A stretch of DNA of 64,000 nt. Source: Nocardia vinacea NBRC 16497. Its GTDB lineage: Bacteria > Actinomycetota > Actinomycetes > Mycobacteriales > Mycobacteriaceae. This document shows, one piece after another, positions 23,075 through 30,526 of this stretch. The translations under genes were made by a program, and so were the position numbers. The stretch spans positions 1 to 64,000 of the forward strand of contig NZ_BAGN01000424.1 in the NCBI RefSeq assembly GCF_000308835.1, given 5' to 3'. Numbering within the stretch: the first letter of the stretch is position 1; every line of letters begins with the position of its first letter. The notes beneath the pieces were generated by a model. That model was not told where the DNA came from, did no database searches, and saw only the letters and a list, made by a program, of their open reading frames with translations.

Positions 23075-24657
23075 AGACAGAGCCGAAATCCGAACTGATC
23101 GACGTGCTCGTCGTGGGCGCCGGGCCGACCGGCACCGCCTTGGCGATCGATCTGGCCCGCCGTGGACTTGTGGTGCGGATCATCGACAAAGCCCCGCGCG
23201 CGTTCGAGGGTTCGCGCGCCAAGGGAGTCCAGCCGCGCAGCCTGGAGGTGCTCGAGGATTTGTGCGTCCTCGACGACATCCTCGCCGGTGGAGCCAGCTA
23301 TCCGCCGTTGGGCGTCCACGCCGGTCCGCTGACTATTCCCTGGCATATGGTTTCCCGCAACAAAGTGACATCCGATGTGCCGCACCCGAATACGTGGTTG
23401 ATTCCCCAGTTCCGCACCGACGCTGTGCTGCGCGATGGGCTCCTGCGGATGGGTGTGGCCGTCGAAAAGAACTGTGAACTGGTCGGATTCGAGCAATACC
23501 CGAATGGTGTCGTGGCTACGCTCTCGGGTCCCAACGGTGTCGACGAGATCTGCGCTCGTTACCTTGTCGGTGCCGACGGCGCGGCGAGCACGGTCCGCAA
23601 AACCATGGGCATCGGGTTCGAAGGCAAGACCGACGAAGCCGATCGAATGATCATCGTCGATGCCGTGGTGGACGGTCTTTCCCGGGATCGCTGGCATGTG
23701 TGGCCGCGTCCGGGTGGTCGATTCGTCGGTGCGTGCCCGCTACCGCACTCCGATCGGTTTCAGGTGATGATCCGCCTGCAACTCGGTGAGGAGCCCACTC
23801 TCGACGAGGCCGACCTCGATGCGCGCTTCCGTGCTCAGACCGGCGAGAAGGGCCTGCGGTTGACGCGAATCAGCTGGAAGTCGGTTTTTCGCCCCAACAT
23901 TCGGCTAGCCGAACGGTATCGGTTGGACCGGGTATTCATCGCCGGTGATGCCGCTCATGTACATCCCCCGGCGGGTGCGCAAGGGCTCAACACCGGTCTG
24001 CAGGATGCCTACAACCTGGGCTGGAAACTGGGCCAGGTGCTCGCCGGTGCGCCGGACAGCTTGCTCGATACCTATGAGGCCGAGCGGCAGCCGATCGCGG
24101 CCGGGGTGTTGGGCTTGGCGACAAAAAAGTATGAGGGCCTGGCCAAACTGGACCCGTCGTCGATCAAGCGCGGTGATGACGAACGCCAGCTCGGCCTCCA
24201 TTACCGCGACGGCCCACTGGTAATGGCCGATGCCGAACGAACCGCGACACTGCGAGTCGGCGACCGCGCGCCGGATGCGAAGCTGCTGAACGCGACCGGG
24301 GGAGGGCAGCGCCTTTTCGATCTCTTTCGCGGCCCGCATTTCACCGCAATCGCCTACGGCGCGGCGGCGGCTGAGGAACTGGCCACATTGCCGTGGCCGA
24401 AGGCTGGCGCGGAACTGAGAACGGTCGCCGTGAACGGCGGAGATCAAATCGACACCGATGCGGTGTTCGCCGACATCACCGGTTCCTTTGCCCGGATCTA
24501 CGGTCTGACCGACTCCACACTTCTGTTGATCCGTCCCGACGGCTACATCGGCTCCATCGCGACTACCGAAATGACTCGGGTGAGTTTGGCATCTGCCGCT
24601 GCGATGACTCCAGCCGCCGACGCCCCTGCTGTACCCGAGATCGGGAGGAAAGCGTGA
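23071..24657 (+). CDS. FAD-dependent aromatic hydroxylase (PheA/TfdB type), operon gene 3
   Basis: 528 residues. GAGPTG near residue 17 (VLVVGAGPTGTALAIDLARRG), GADGAASTVRK (DG motif, about 170) and GDAAHVHPPAGAQGLNTG (about 291-308) are the three flavin/NADPH motifs of group A monooxygenases. A thioredoxin-like C-terminal domain (about 400-520, LRVGDRAPDAKLL onward) is typical of phenol and MhpA-type hydroxylases. It would insert oxygen into a phenolic ring. Overlapping stops and starts with the two hydrolases imply a stoichiometric operon for degradation of an aromatic ester or similar compound. Confidence 0.9.
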   Translation: MKTEPKSELIDVLVVGAGPTGTALAIDLARRGLVVRIIDKAPRAFEGSRAKGVQPRSLEVLEDLCVLDDILAGGASYPPLGVHAGPLTIPWHMVSRNKVTSDVPHPNTWLIPQFRTDAVLRDGLLRMGVAVEKNCELVGFEQYPNGVVATLSGPNGVDEICARYLVGADGAASTVRKTMGIGFEGKTDEADRMIIVDAVVDGLSRDRWHVWPRPGGRFVGACPLPHSDRFQVMIRLQLGEEPTLDEADLDARFRAQTGEKGLRLTRISWKSVFRPNIRLAERYRLDRVFIAGDAAHVHPPAGAQGLNTGLQDAYNLGWKLGQVLAGAPDSLLDTYEAERQPIAAGVLGLATKKYEGLAKLDPSSIKRGDDERQLGLHYRDGPLVMADAERTATLRVGDRAPDAKLLNATGGGQRLFDLFRGPHFTAIAYGAAAAEELATLPWPKAGAELRTVAVNGGDQIDTDAVFADITGSFARIYGLTDSTLLLIRPDGYIGSIATTEMTRVSLASAAAMTPAADAPAVPEIGRKA

Positions 24658-24993
24658 ACCGCGACGACGTCCTGCGCGGAACCGACATCTCACGGACCGG
24701 CGAGCTTCGGCCGTCCAGTGCTCAGGAAAGATCGGGCTGTCGCCGCCGGCATCGCTGAGGGCGACAGCAAGTTTGGAAATGCGATGTGGCATCTGATGGT
24801 CGATTTCGGTATCGGTTCACCATTGCATTTCGTTGCCTCCCGCGAGGCGGCCGTAACCTTCGCGCGGGAGGCCATCCAAGGGGGTTGGGCCCGGGCCGTC
24901 GCGGTCGATGATCGGGTGGACCAAAGCTATCCGGAGATGCCGTGCCAATGCCTGTTTTCTCTACCGAGTGTGAATACGGCGGGCATGTTCTAG
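24654..24993 (+). pseudogene. Coupled but broken short gene after the hydroxylase
   Basis: GTG 24654 overlaps the hydroxylase stop (GTGA) but the frame ends after 34 codons at 24758. The overlapping frame 24718-24993 reads FGNAMWHLMVDFGIGSPLHF and VASREAAVTFAREAIQGG, which looks like real protein without a recognisable family. A frameshift near 24715 in a once longer fourth operon gene would explain both halves. Product unknown. Confidence 0.35.
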
Positions 24994-25003
24994 ACAAACG
25001 CGG

Positions 25004-25034
25004 TGCTGCCCCGAATTGCCTCACCGGGGCAGCA
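25004..25034. terminator. Bidirectional hairpin between convergent operons
   Basis: TGCTGCCCCG (25004-25013) and CGGGGCAGCA (25025-25034) pair perfectly around an 11-base loop, followed by TTT. It lies between the plus-strand hydroxylase operon and the minus-strand DUF3500 gene, so it can end both. Confidence 0.8.
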
Positions 25035-25048
25035 TTTCGGCTGTGTTG

Positions 25049-26206
25049 TCAATGCGAGCGTCGGCGGTGCTCGGCCAGACTGTCCAGCCCGAAATCCGAA
25101 CGCGGGTTGCGCCAGACCGAGTGTGCGTGGTTGGCATTGCGTTGGGTGTTGTCGTATTCGATGAGCAGGTCCGGGCCCTGGATGCGGTAGTAATGCGGTT
25201 CTCCGGCCTGGAGGCTGCCTGCCCAGCCGAAATGGATCTCGTCGAGTACGTCGTCGATTGCATAGTGCGCGGCGTGGGTATCGGCGAGCGCGCTCGGTGC
25301 GCGACCGCTGTACAGCGCGATCAGGTTTCGCAGAATGTGGCGCTGTTCGGGATCGAGGTCGCGCGCGGACAGGCCCGTGGGTGAAACGGAGATGGCCATG
25401 GCCGCGTGGTCGGCTTCGGTGTATCCGCTGCCTTCTTCCGCGCGCCGGTCGACATCGTCGACCAGATCCCGCAGCGCCGGGTCGGAGAACCGGCCGCGCC
25501 ACAAATCCTGCATATGCATCATCGTGTCGCCGTCTGCGATGGTCGGCCGGTTCCCGGAGACGATGTCGGAGATCGCGCTTTTGTGCAATAGCGCCACGTG
25601 GTAGCGGTCGGAGTCCAGCGACCGTGCCAATTGCCGCGCGGCCTCTTCTGGTCCGCCCAGCGGCCGTAGCGCCGAACCGAGCAATGCGGTACTGGCTGGA
25701 TCGGCTCCGATGAAGCACGGCGTCGTCGAGACGAGGCGGCCACCGACGATGAGATTGTTCAGCGAGATGTGGTGGCCCCCGAAGCGCCATGCCCAGACCG
25801 GGTCGCCCGGTCGGCCGAACAATCTGACCCAGTAGAGGCCAGGATCCCGGCCTCGTTCCCGTCCCCAGCGGACGTGCCATCCTTCGACCTGATCGAGGAC
25901 ATTCTCCAGGCCCATCACCATGGCGACCGTGGCATATCCGGCCTCCGACAGGCCCGACGCGACCAGTTGCATCGCCAAGCCCTGCTGGCGTGCGGTCTGG
26001 TCGCGCAGGGCGAGTCCACCGTGGTCGGTCGGGGTGTAGAACCAACGAAGTCGTTCGGCCTCCGCGTCCGGAGCCAAAGGGGAGGCGAACTGCGCCTGAA
26101 CTCGCTGTTCGCCGGCGAGGGTCGACAGCCACGCGGTCGCACGGTCGGCCATGTCGGCGGCGATCAGCTCGCGCACGCAGATGTCGGTGACGTCATTCGA
26201 CGACAT
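25049..26206 (-). CDS. DUF3500-family protein
   Basis: 385 residues. RLRWFYTPTDHGGLALRD, AMVMGLENVLDQVEGWHVR, DPGLYWVRLFG and WAWRFGGHHISLNNLIVGG with STTPCFIGADPA are the signature of DUF3500, an uncharacterised enzyme-like family with conserved His residues (GGHH) that could bind metal or be catalytic. No signal peptide is visible. The start overlaps the end of the zinc dehydrogenase gene upstream by 14 bases, so the two are co-translated. The cluster context (dehydrogenase, SDR, aldolase, LysR) suggests it processes a small carbon substrate. Confidence 0.85.
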   Translation of the reverse strand: MSSNDVTDICVRELIAADMADRATAWLSTLAGEQRVQAQFASPLAPDAEAERLRWFYTPTDHGGLALRDQTARQQGLAMQLVASGLSEAGYATVAMVMGLENVLDQVEGWHVRWGRERGRDPGLYWVRLFGRPGDPVWAWRFGGHHISLNNLIVGGRLVSTTPCFIGADPASTALLGSALRPLGGPEEAARQLARSLDSDRYHVALLHKSAISDIVSGNRPTIADGDTMMHMQDLWRGRFSDPALRDLVDDVDRRAEEGSGYTEADHAAMAISVSPTGLSARDLDPEQRHILRNLIALYSGRAPSALADTHAAHYAIDDVLDEIHFGWAGSLQAGEPHYYRIQGPDLLIEYDNTQRNANHAHSVWRNPRSDFGLDSLAEHRRRSH

Positions 26207-27272
26207 CGAGCATCACCTTGATGGCGTTGTCTCGTCGTTCTGCATAGGTGTCGAAAGCCTCGGCGATGTTCTCGAGCGGGAAATGATGTGTCACCAGGTC
26301 AGCGGTGTGCAGTCGGCCGTGGGATGCCAGCGACAGGGCCCTGGCTACCGAGCCGGCGCCTTCGCCGCGGACGGTGTGGATCGATATTCCATTCATGACA
26401 GCGTGGTTGAGGTCAGCCGATACCGGCTGTTCGAAGAACCCGGCCAAAACGACCTTGCCGGAGCGCTTGGCCATGTGGATCGCGTCGTCGACCGCGCTCG
26501 CAGCGCCCGAGCATTCGACTACGACATCGGCGCCGCGGCCACCGGTGACATCCCGGACCGCGGCGACGGCATCTTCGTCGCGGACGTTGAACAGATGATC
26601 GGCCCCGAACTGCTTACCGATTTCCAGCCGATCAGGGCGGGTACCGGCGAGCGTCACAAGATCCGCCCCTAGTTGCCGGGCTACCTGCACTGCCAACAAC
26701 CCGATGGGGCCGGGACCGATCACCGCGACAGTGGCGCCGACCAGCAGCGAATCGAGCACGTCGTAAGCGTGCATCACGGTGCCCGCCGTGGTCAGCATGA
26801 CCGCCGAGTCGAAGTCGATGGCATCGGGCAGCCGATACAGCGTCGAGACGTGGTTGACGACATATTCGGCGAAGCCGCCGTTGACCGTCATGCCCAGGGT
26901 GCGATGGCCCTTGGCAGGGTTGCCGTAGTTCAAGCAGTCCGTATAGGAGCCGGACAGACAGTTGACGCAGCGCATGCAACCCCGATGTGCCTCCGTGACA
27001 ACACGATCGCCGACGGCGAATTCGTCGACGGCACTGCCGACCGCTGCCACGACGCCGGCGTATTCGTGGCCGGGAACGAATGTGCCCGGCGCGGGTCCCG
27101 CGCCACCGAAGAAGCGTCGGCTGCGGACCTTGAGGTCGGTGCCGCACAACGACGCTCGGTGCACCCGTACGAGAACGTCTTCCGGCCCCGGCCGGGGCAC
27201 CGGCAAAGTTGTGGTCCCGATAATTCCCGGCTCGCCGATTACGGCCGCGAGCATCGTATCCGGAATGGACAC
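26193..27272 (-). CDS. Zinc-dependent alcohol dehydrogenase (MDR superfamily)
   Basis: 359 residues. Catalytic zinc ligands C43 (ASLCGTDLK) and H69-E70 (GHEYAGVV), and structural zinc cysteines C99, C102, C105 and C113 (GCMRCVNCLSGSYTDC). The cofactor fold has GPGPIGLLAVQVA. Overall layout is like threonine dehydrogenase and sorbitol/butanediol dehydrogenases: NAD(P)-dependent oxidation of a secondary or polyol alcohol. It is the first gene of a minus-strand pair with DUF3500 and is divergent from the SDR at 27540. Confidence 0.9.
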   Translation of the reverse strand: MSIPDTMLAAVIGEPGIIGTTTLPVPRPGPEDVLVRVHRASLCGTDLKVRSRRFFGGAGPAPGTFVPGHEYAGVVAAVGSAVDEFAVGDRVVTEAHRGCMRCVNCLSGSYTDCLNYGNPAKGHRTLGMTVNGGFAEYVVNHVSTLYRLPDAIDFDSAVMLTTAGTVMHAYDVLDSLLVGATVAVIGPGPIGLLAVQVARQLGADLVTLAGTRPDRLEIGKQFGADHLFNVRDEDAVAAVRDVTGGRGADVVVECSGAASAVDDAIHMAKRSGKVVLAGFFEQPVSADLNHAVMNGISIHTVRGEGAGSVARALSLASHGRLHTADLVTHHFPLENIAEAFDTYAERRDNAIKVMLDVVE

Positions 27273-27539
27273 AACACCGCCTTTCGTTTGGCTATTGATG
27301 AATTATCAGGAGGCTACGTGAAGGAAAACACTATTTCCAAGTGCTGTTTCAGGTCGATCGCGGAGATTTTCTCGCGGTCAATGTGCTGACCAGCGTGTAT
27401 AAGTCTTCCCTATAGGGGGCCTAAATTATTCCTATTAGGTGCTTTCATTCTTGTGATGTACGGTTTCGAACATATGTGAATACCGGATTCATGGAAAAGT
27501 CTGGATAGTCATTCGGGGCCTGCGGTCGAGGAGTCAACG
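27273..27539. promoter_or_regulatory. Divergent promoter region of the DUF3500/SDR cluster
   Basis: 267 bases, AT-rich for this genome, with no gene. It contains CCTATAGG and CCTAA-N10-TTAGG within 27410-27440, symmetric elements suited to a LysR-type regulator, and GAGGAG (27528-27533) as the ribosome site of the SDR gene. The LysR encoded at 29343 is the natural candidate to bind here. Confidence 0.5.
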
Positions 27540-28325
27540 TTGAAACTTGGGATTGGCGGCAGAACAGCACTGGTTCTGGGCGGAGGCGGCGGCCTCGGAG
27601 GTGCGATCGCGGAAAGACTCGCGGCCGAGGGTGCCAACGCGGTCGTCGCGGATATCCATCCCGCAGCCGCCGAAGCGCGCCGCGACGCGATCGTTGCCGC
27701 CGGTGGCCGGGCCATCGCGCTTGGCTGGGATATCGCTGACCTCGATGTCATCGAAGACAATGCCGCCGCGATCGAGCAGAGCTTCGGTCCGGTCGACATC
27801 TTGGTGAACAACACCGGTGGGCCCGCGCCCGCACCGGTCCTCGGCCAGCCCCCTGTGCTGTGGCTCGACAATTTCCGTTCCATGGTGCTGTCGGTGATCG
27901 CGATCAGTGACCGACTCGTCCCCGGAATGCAGGCCCGGGGGTGGGGGCGCGTCATCACCAGCACCAGCTCAGGGGTCCTGGCCCCGATTCCCAACCTCGG
28001 CATGTCCAACAGCCTTCGTGCCACATTGGTCGGTTGGTCCAAGACGCTGGCCCGTGAGGTGGCCGCGGACGGGGTCACCTGCAACGTCGTCGTGCCGGGA
28101 CGCATCGGCACCCAGCGCGTCGAGCGTCTCGACCAGATCAAGGCCGAGGCGCAAGGCAGAACCGTCGAACAGATCGCCGCCGACAGTGCGGCCACCATCC
28201 CGATCGGCCGCTACGGCGACCCGTATGAGTACGCGTCGACCGTGGCGTTCCTGGCGAGCGACACAGCGTCCTACATCACCGGTTCGGTGGTGCGCGTCGA
28301 TGGCGGGCTCATTCCCAGTCTCTGA
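27540..28325 (+). CDS. SDR-family oxidoreductase lacking the YxxxK motif
   Basis: 261 residues from TTG 27540 (GAGGAG seven bases upstream). The cofactor motif GGGGGLG (14-20) and the NNTGG strand (90-94) are present, and serines 143-144 are in STSSGVL. Where classical SDRs have Tyr-x3-Lys, this protein has M155-S-N-S-L-R160. Such SNxxR variants exist as a subgroup of SDRs annotated as ketoreductases, but the catalytic mechanism cannot be the standard one. C-terminal VRVDGGLIPSL is typical. It is co-transcribed with the aldolase downstream. Confidence 0.85.
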   Translation: MKLGIGGRTALVLGGGGGLGGAIAERLAAEGANAVVADIHPAAAEARRDAIVAAGGRAIALGWDIADLDVIEDNAAAIEQSFGPVDILVNNTGGPAPAPVLGQPPVLWLDNFRSMVLSVIAISDRLVPGMQARGWGRVITSTSSGVLAPIPNLGMSNSLRATLVGWSKTLAREVAADGVTCNVVVPGRIGTQRVERLDQIKAEAQGRTVEQIAADSAATIPIGRYGDPYEYASTVAFLASDTASYITGSVVRVDGGLIPSL

Positions 28326-28359
28326 TCCCGAAAACACTACAGCCACAAGGACTTCAGCC

Positions 28360-29295
28360 ATGGCCCTGCTCACTCGCGAGGCAAAGGGCGTCTTCGCCAT
28401 TTCGCCCACACCCTTCAACGAGGATGGCGCGGTGGACTTCGACTCATTACGCCGACTCGTCGATTTCTACGAATCCGTCAGTGTCACCGGGATTACCCTG
28501 CTCGGCCAGATGGGCGAGGCACCGAAACTGTCCCACGACGAAGCAACACGAATCGTGAGCCAAGTGCTGCAGTGGACCCGGCTGCCGGTGGTCGTCGGAG
28601 TGTCCGCCCCCGGTTACGCGGCAATGCGCGAACTCACCTCCGATGTCATGGCGGCCGGGGCAGCGGGTGTCATGGTCGCACCGCCCAACACATTGCGTAC
28701 CGACGACCAGATCGTCGGTTATTACGAGGGTGTCGCGGCCGCGCTCGGCGGCTCGGTCCCCCTTGTCTTGCAGGATTACCCGTTGTCGTTCTCGGTTGTC
28801 ATGAGTCCCAAGGTCGTCGCACGCATCGCCCGCGCCGTCCCCAGCTGTGTCATGTTGAAGCATGAGGACTGGCCCGGGCTGGAGAAGATCACCGCATTGC
28901 GCGACTTCGAAGCCGCCGGTGAAATGCCCCGTCTTTCGATTCTGTGCGGTAACGGTGGTCTCTTCCTCGATTTCGAGGTCGAGCGCGGGGCCGACGGCGC
29001 CATGACCGGATATTGTTTTCCGGAAATGTTGGTCGATGTGATCGGTCATGGCGCTGCGGGCCGCCTCGATGAAGCCCATGACATCTTCGACGCACACCTG
29101 CCGCTGTTGCGGTACGAACAACAACCGGGTATCGGACTGGCCGTACGCAAGTACGTCATGAAGCGGCGCGGACTGCTCGCCTCCGATGCGCAACGCGCGC
29201 CACGCGGCATGCTGTCGAGCCGAGCGCGGTCCGAAATAGACTATCTGCTCGCCCGCCTCGGTCACCGGGACAGCCGACTGAAACTGGTTGAATGA
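28360..29295 (+). CDS. Dihydrodipicolinate synthase-family aldolase/lyase
   Basis: 311 residues, TIM barrel. Schiff-base K167 (VMLKHEDWPG), Y140 (LQDYP) and GITLLGQMGEAPKLSHDE with the GxxGE phosphate/carboxylate loop are the DHDPS/NAL-family catalytic set. The family cleaves or forms pyruvate-containing sugar acids and 2-keto-3-deoxy compounds; lysine biosynthesis is unlikely here because neighbours are dehydrogenases and a LysR. AAGGA before ATG 28360 is the ribosome site. Role inferred: last carbon-carbon cleavage or dehydration of the cluster pathway. Confidence 0.85.
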   Translation: MALLTREAKGVFAISPTPFNEDGAVDFDSLRRLVDFYESVSVTGITLLGQMGEAPKLSHDEATRIVSQVLQWTRLPVVVGVSAPGYAAMRELTSDVMAAGAAGVMVAPPNTLRTDDQIVGYYEGVAAALGGSVPLVLQDYPLSFSVVMSPKVVARIARAVPSCVMLKHEDWPGLEKITALRDFEAAGEMPRLSILCGNGGLFLDFEVERGADGAMTGYCFPEMLVDVIGHGAAGRLDEAHDIFDAHLPLLRYEQQPGIGLAVRKYVMKRRGLLASDAQRAPRGMLSSRARSEIDYLLARLGHRDSRLKLVE

Positions 29296-29342
29296 TTTTC
29301 AGGTACGTTTGCAATGGCGGTAGACAGCGGTAATTTCGACTG

Positions 29343-30248
29343 ATGCGACTGCGTCAACTCGAGTATTTTCTCGCCGTCTGGGAAAGCGGGTCTTTCAGCG
29401 CCGCCGCCGCACGGCTATATGTCTCGCAGCCGTCACTGTCCCAGCAGATACGTTTGCTGGAGAAAGAACTAGGCGCGGTATTGCTCGAACGCGGGCGGCA
29501 CGGTCTTGCCCTCACTCCCGCGGGTCGCGTATTCCTGCCCCAGGCCCAGCGTGTGCTGCGGGCTACCGAGGAAGCAGCGGAAGCGGTCCAGCAGGTGGTC
29601 GAGGGGCGAAGCGGTGACGTGCACGTGCTCACCGTGCGGTCGGTCGCCTCCGGAATACTGCCCCCGAGCGCGGTACGGTGGCACGCGCTGTTTCCGACCG
29701 CTGTCCTTCGGGTGCACGACTTCTCACATCGCCGTGCCCTCGAGGACGCCGTTCGCAGCGGACAGGGTGATATCGCGGTCGGCCCGCGGCCCGACCCGTG
29801 GGACGGACCGGTCGTATCACTCGGTTACGAGGAGATGGTGCTGGTCGGACCGGCGAGACGAGACGCGGGTTCCTCGGTGGGACCGGAGGAACTCGCCGCG
29901 GCCGATTGGATCCTTTACGAGCCCGAGCAGGGCATGAGTGAAATCGCAGACCGGATAGCCACCAGCCTCGGATTCACCCCTCGTGCCGTGGCTCGTACCG
30001 GGCAGGTGACCGCAGCCCTGCTGTTCGCGATGGAAGGCCTCGGTGTAGCCCTTGTGCCCAACAATGTCGTGCCCGGCGGCTGGATACAGCACACCAGACG
30101 GATCGGCCCCGGGGCCTACCGCGAGATCGTCGCCTACAGCCGCAGCGCGCCGACCCAACTGGCACAACGCTATCGAGACCTACTCGTCACCCTCGAGCTT
30201 CCGCTCACAGGCGCGGGGGACCTTCCGGCAGGGGCGCTGCGCTGTTAG
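29343..30248 (+). CDS. LysR-family regulator
   Basis: 301 residues. The winged helix MRLRQLEYFLAVWESGSF, AARLYVSQPSLSQQIRLLEK and GAVLLERGRHGLALTPAG leads into the substrate-binding domain (VHVLTVRSVASGILPP; ALLFAMEGLGVALVPNNVV). It follows the aldolase gene on the same strand and is the only regulator in the cluster. It therefore probably activates the divergent promoters at 27273-27539 in response to a pathway intermediate. Confidence 0.9.
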   Translation: MRLRQLEYFLAVWESGSFSAAAARLYVSQPSLSQQIRLLEKELGAVLLERGRHGLALTPAGRVFLPQAQRVLRATEEAAEAVQQVVEGRSGDVHVLTVRSVASGILPPSAVRWHALFPTAVLRVHDFSHRRALEDAVRSGQGDIAVGPRPDPWDGPVVSLGYEEMVLVGPARRDAGSSVGPEELAAADWILYEPEQGMSEIADRIATSLGFTPRAVARTGQVTAALLFAMEGLGVALVPNNVVPGGWIQHTRRIGPGAYREIVAYSRSAPTQLAQRYRDLLVTLELPLTGAGDLPAGALRC

Positions 30249-30262
30249 CGCCCCCAGCCCAG

Positions 30263-30526
30263 TCAATTGGAGGTACGTAGGGTGGTGCTTTCGGCCCCTT
30301 GGTGGGCGAGGATGAGACGGCCTCGGATCGCGAGGTCGAGCTTGGGGCGGACCATGTCGAGTGGAGCCGCGAAGCCATAGGCGGACAGGTCGATCCGCGC
30401 GGTCGTCGCGGCGGCGATGTCGACATCACGAAACGTGAGTTCGACGCCTTCGTCGTCATGGGTCAACCCGGTGAGCCGGTACCTTCCCGGTCGACAAGCG
30501 AACCGACGACTCCGGTCACAGCTCAC
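30263..30526 (-). CDS. Small protein translationally coupled to the multicopper oxidase
   Basis: 87 residues from GTG 30526, whose GTGA overlaps the oxidase stop. The sequence CRPGRYRLTGLTHDDEGVEL, TFRDVDIAAATTARIDL and AAPLDMVRPKLDLAIRGRLI is strand-rich, without membrane segment or known motif. Loosely it recalls the C-terminal part of lipid-binding DUF2993 domains, so it may be the tail of a gene truncated at the oxidase junction. The coupling argues for expression; I cannot name a function. Confidence 0.45.
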   Translation of the reverse strand: MSCDRSRRFACRPGRYRLTGLTHDDEGVELTFRDVDIAAATTARIDLSAYGFAAPLDMVRPKLDLAIRGRLILAHQGAESTTLRTSN

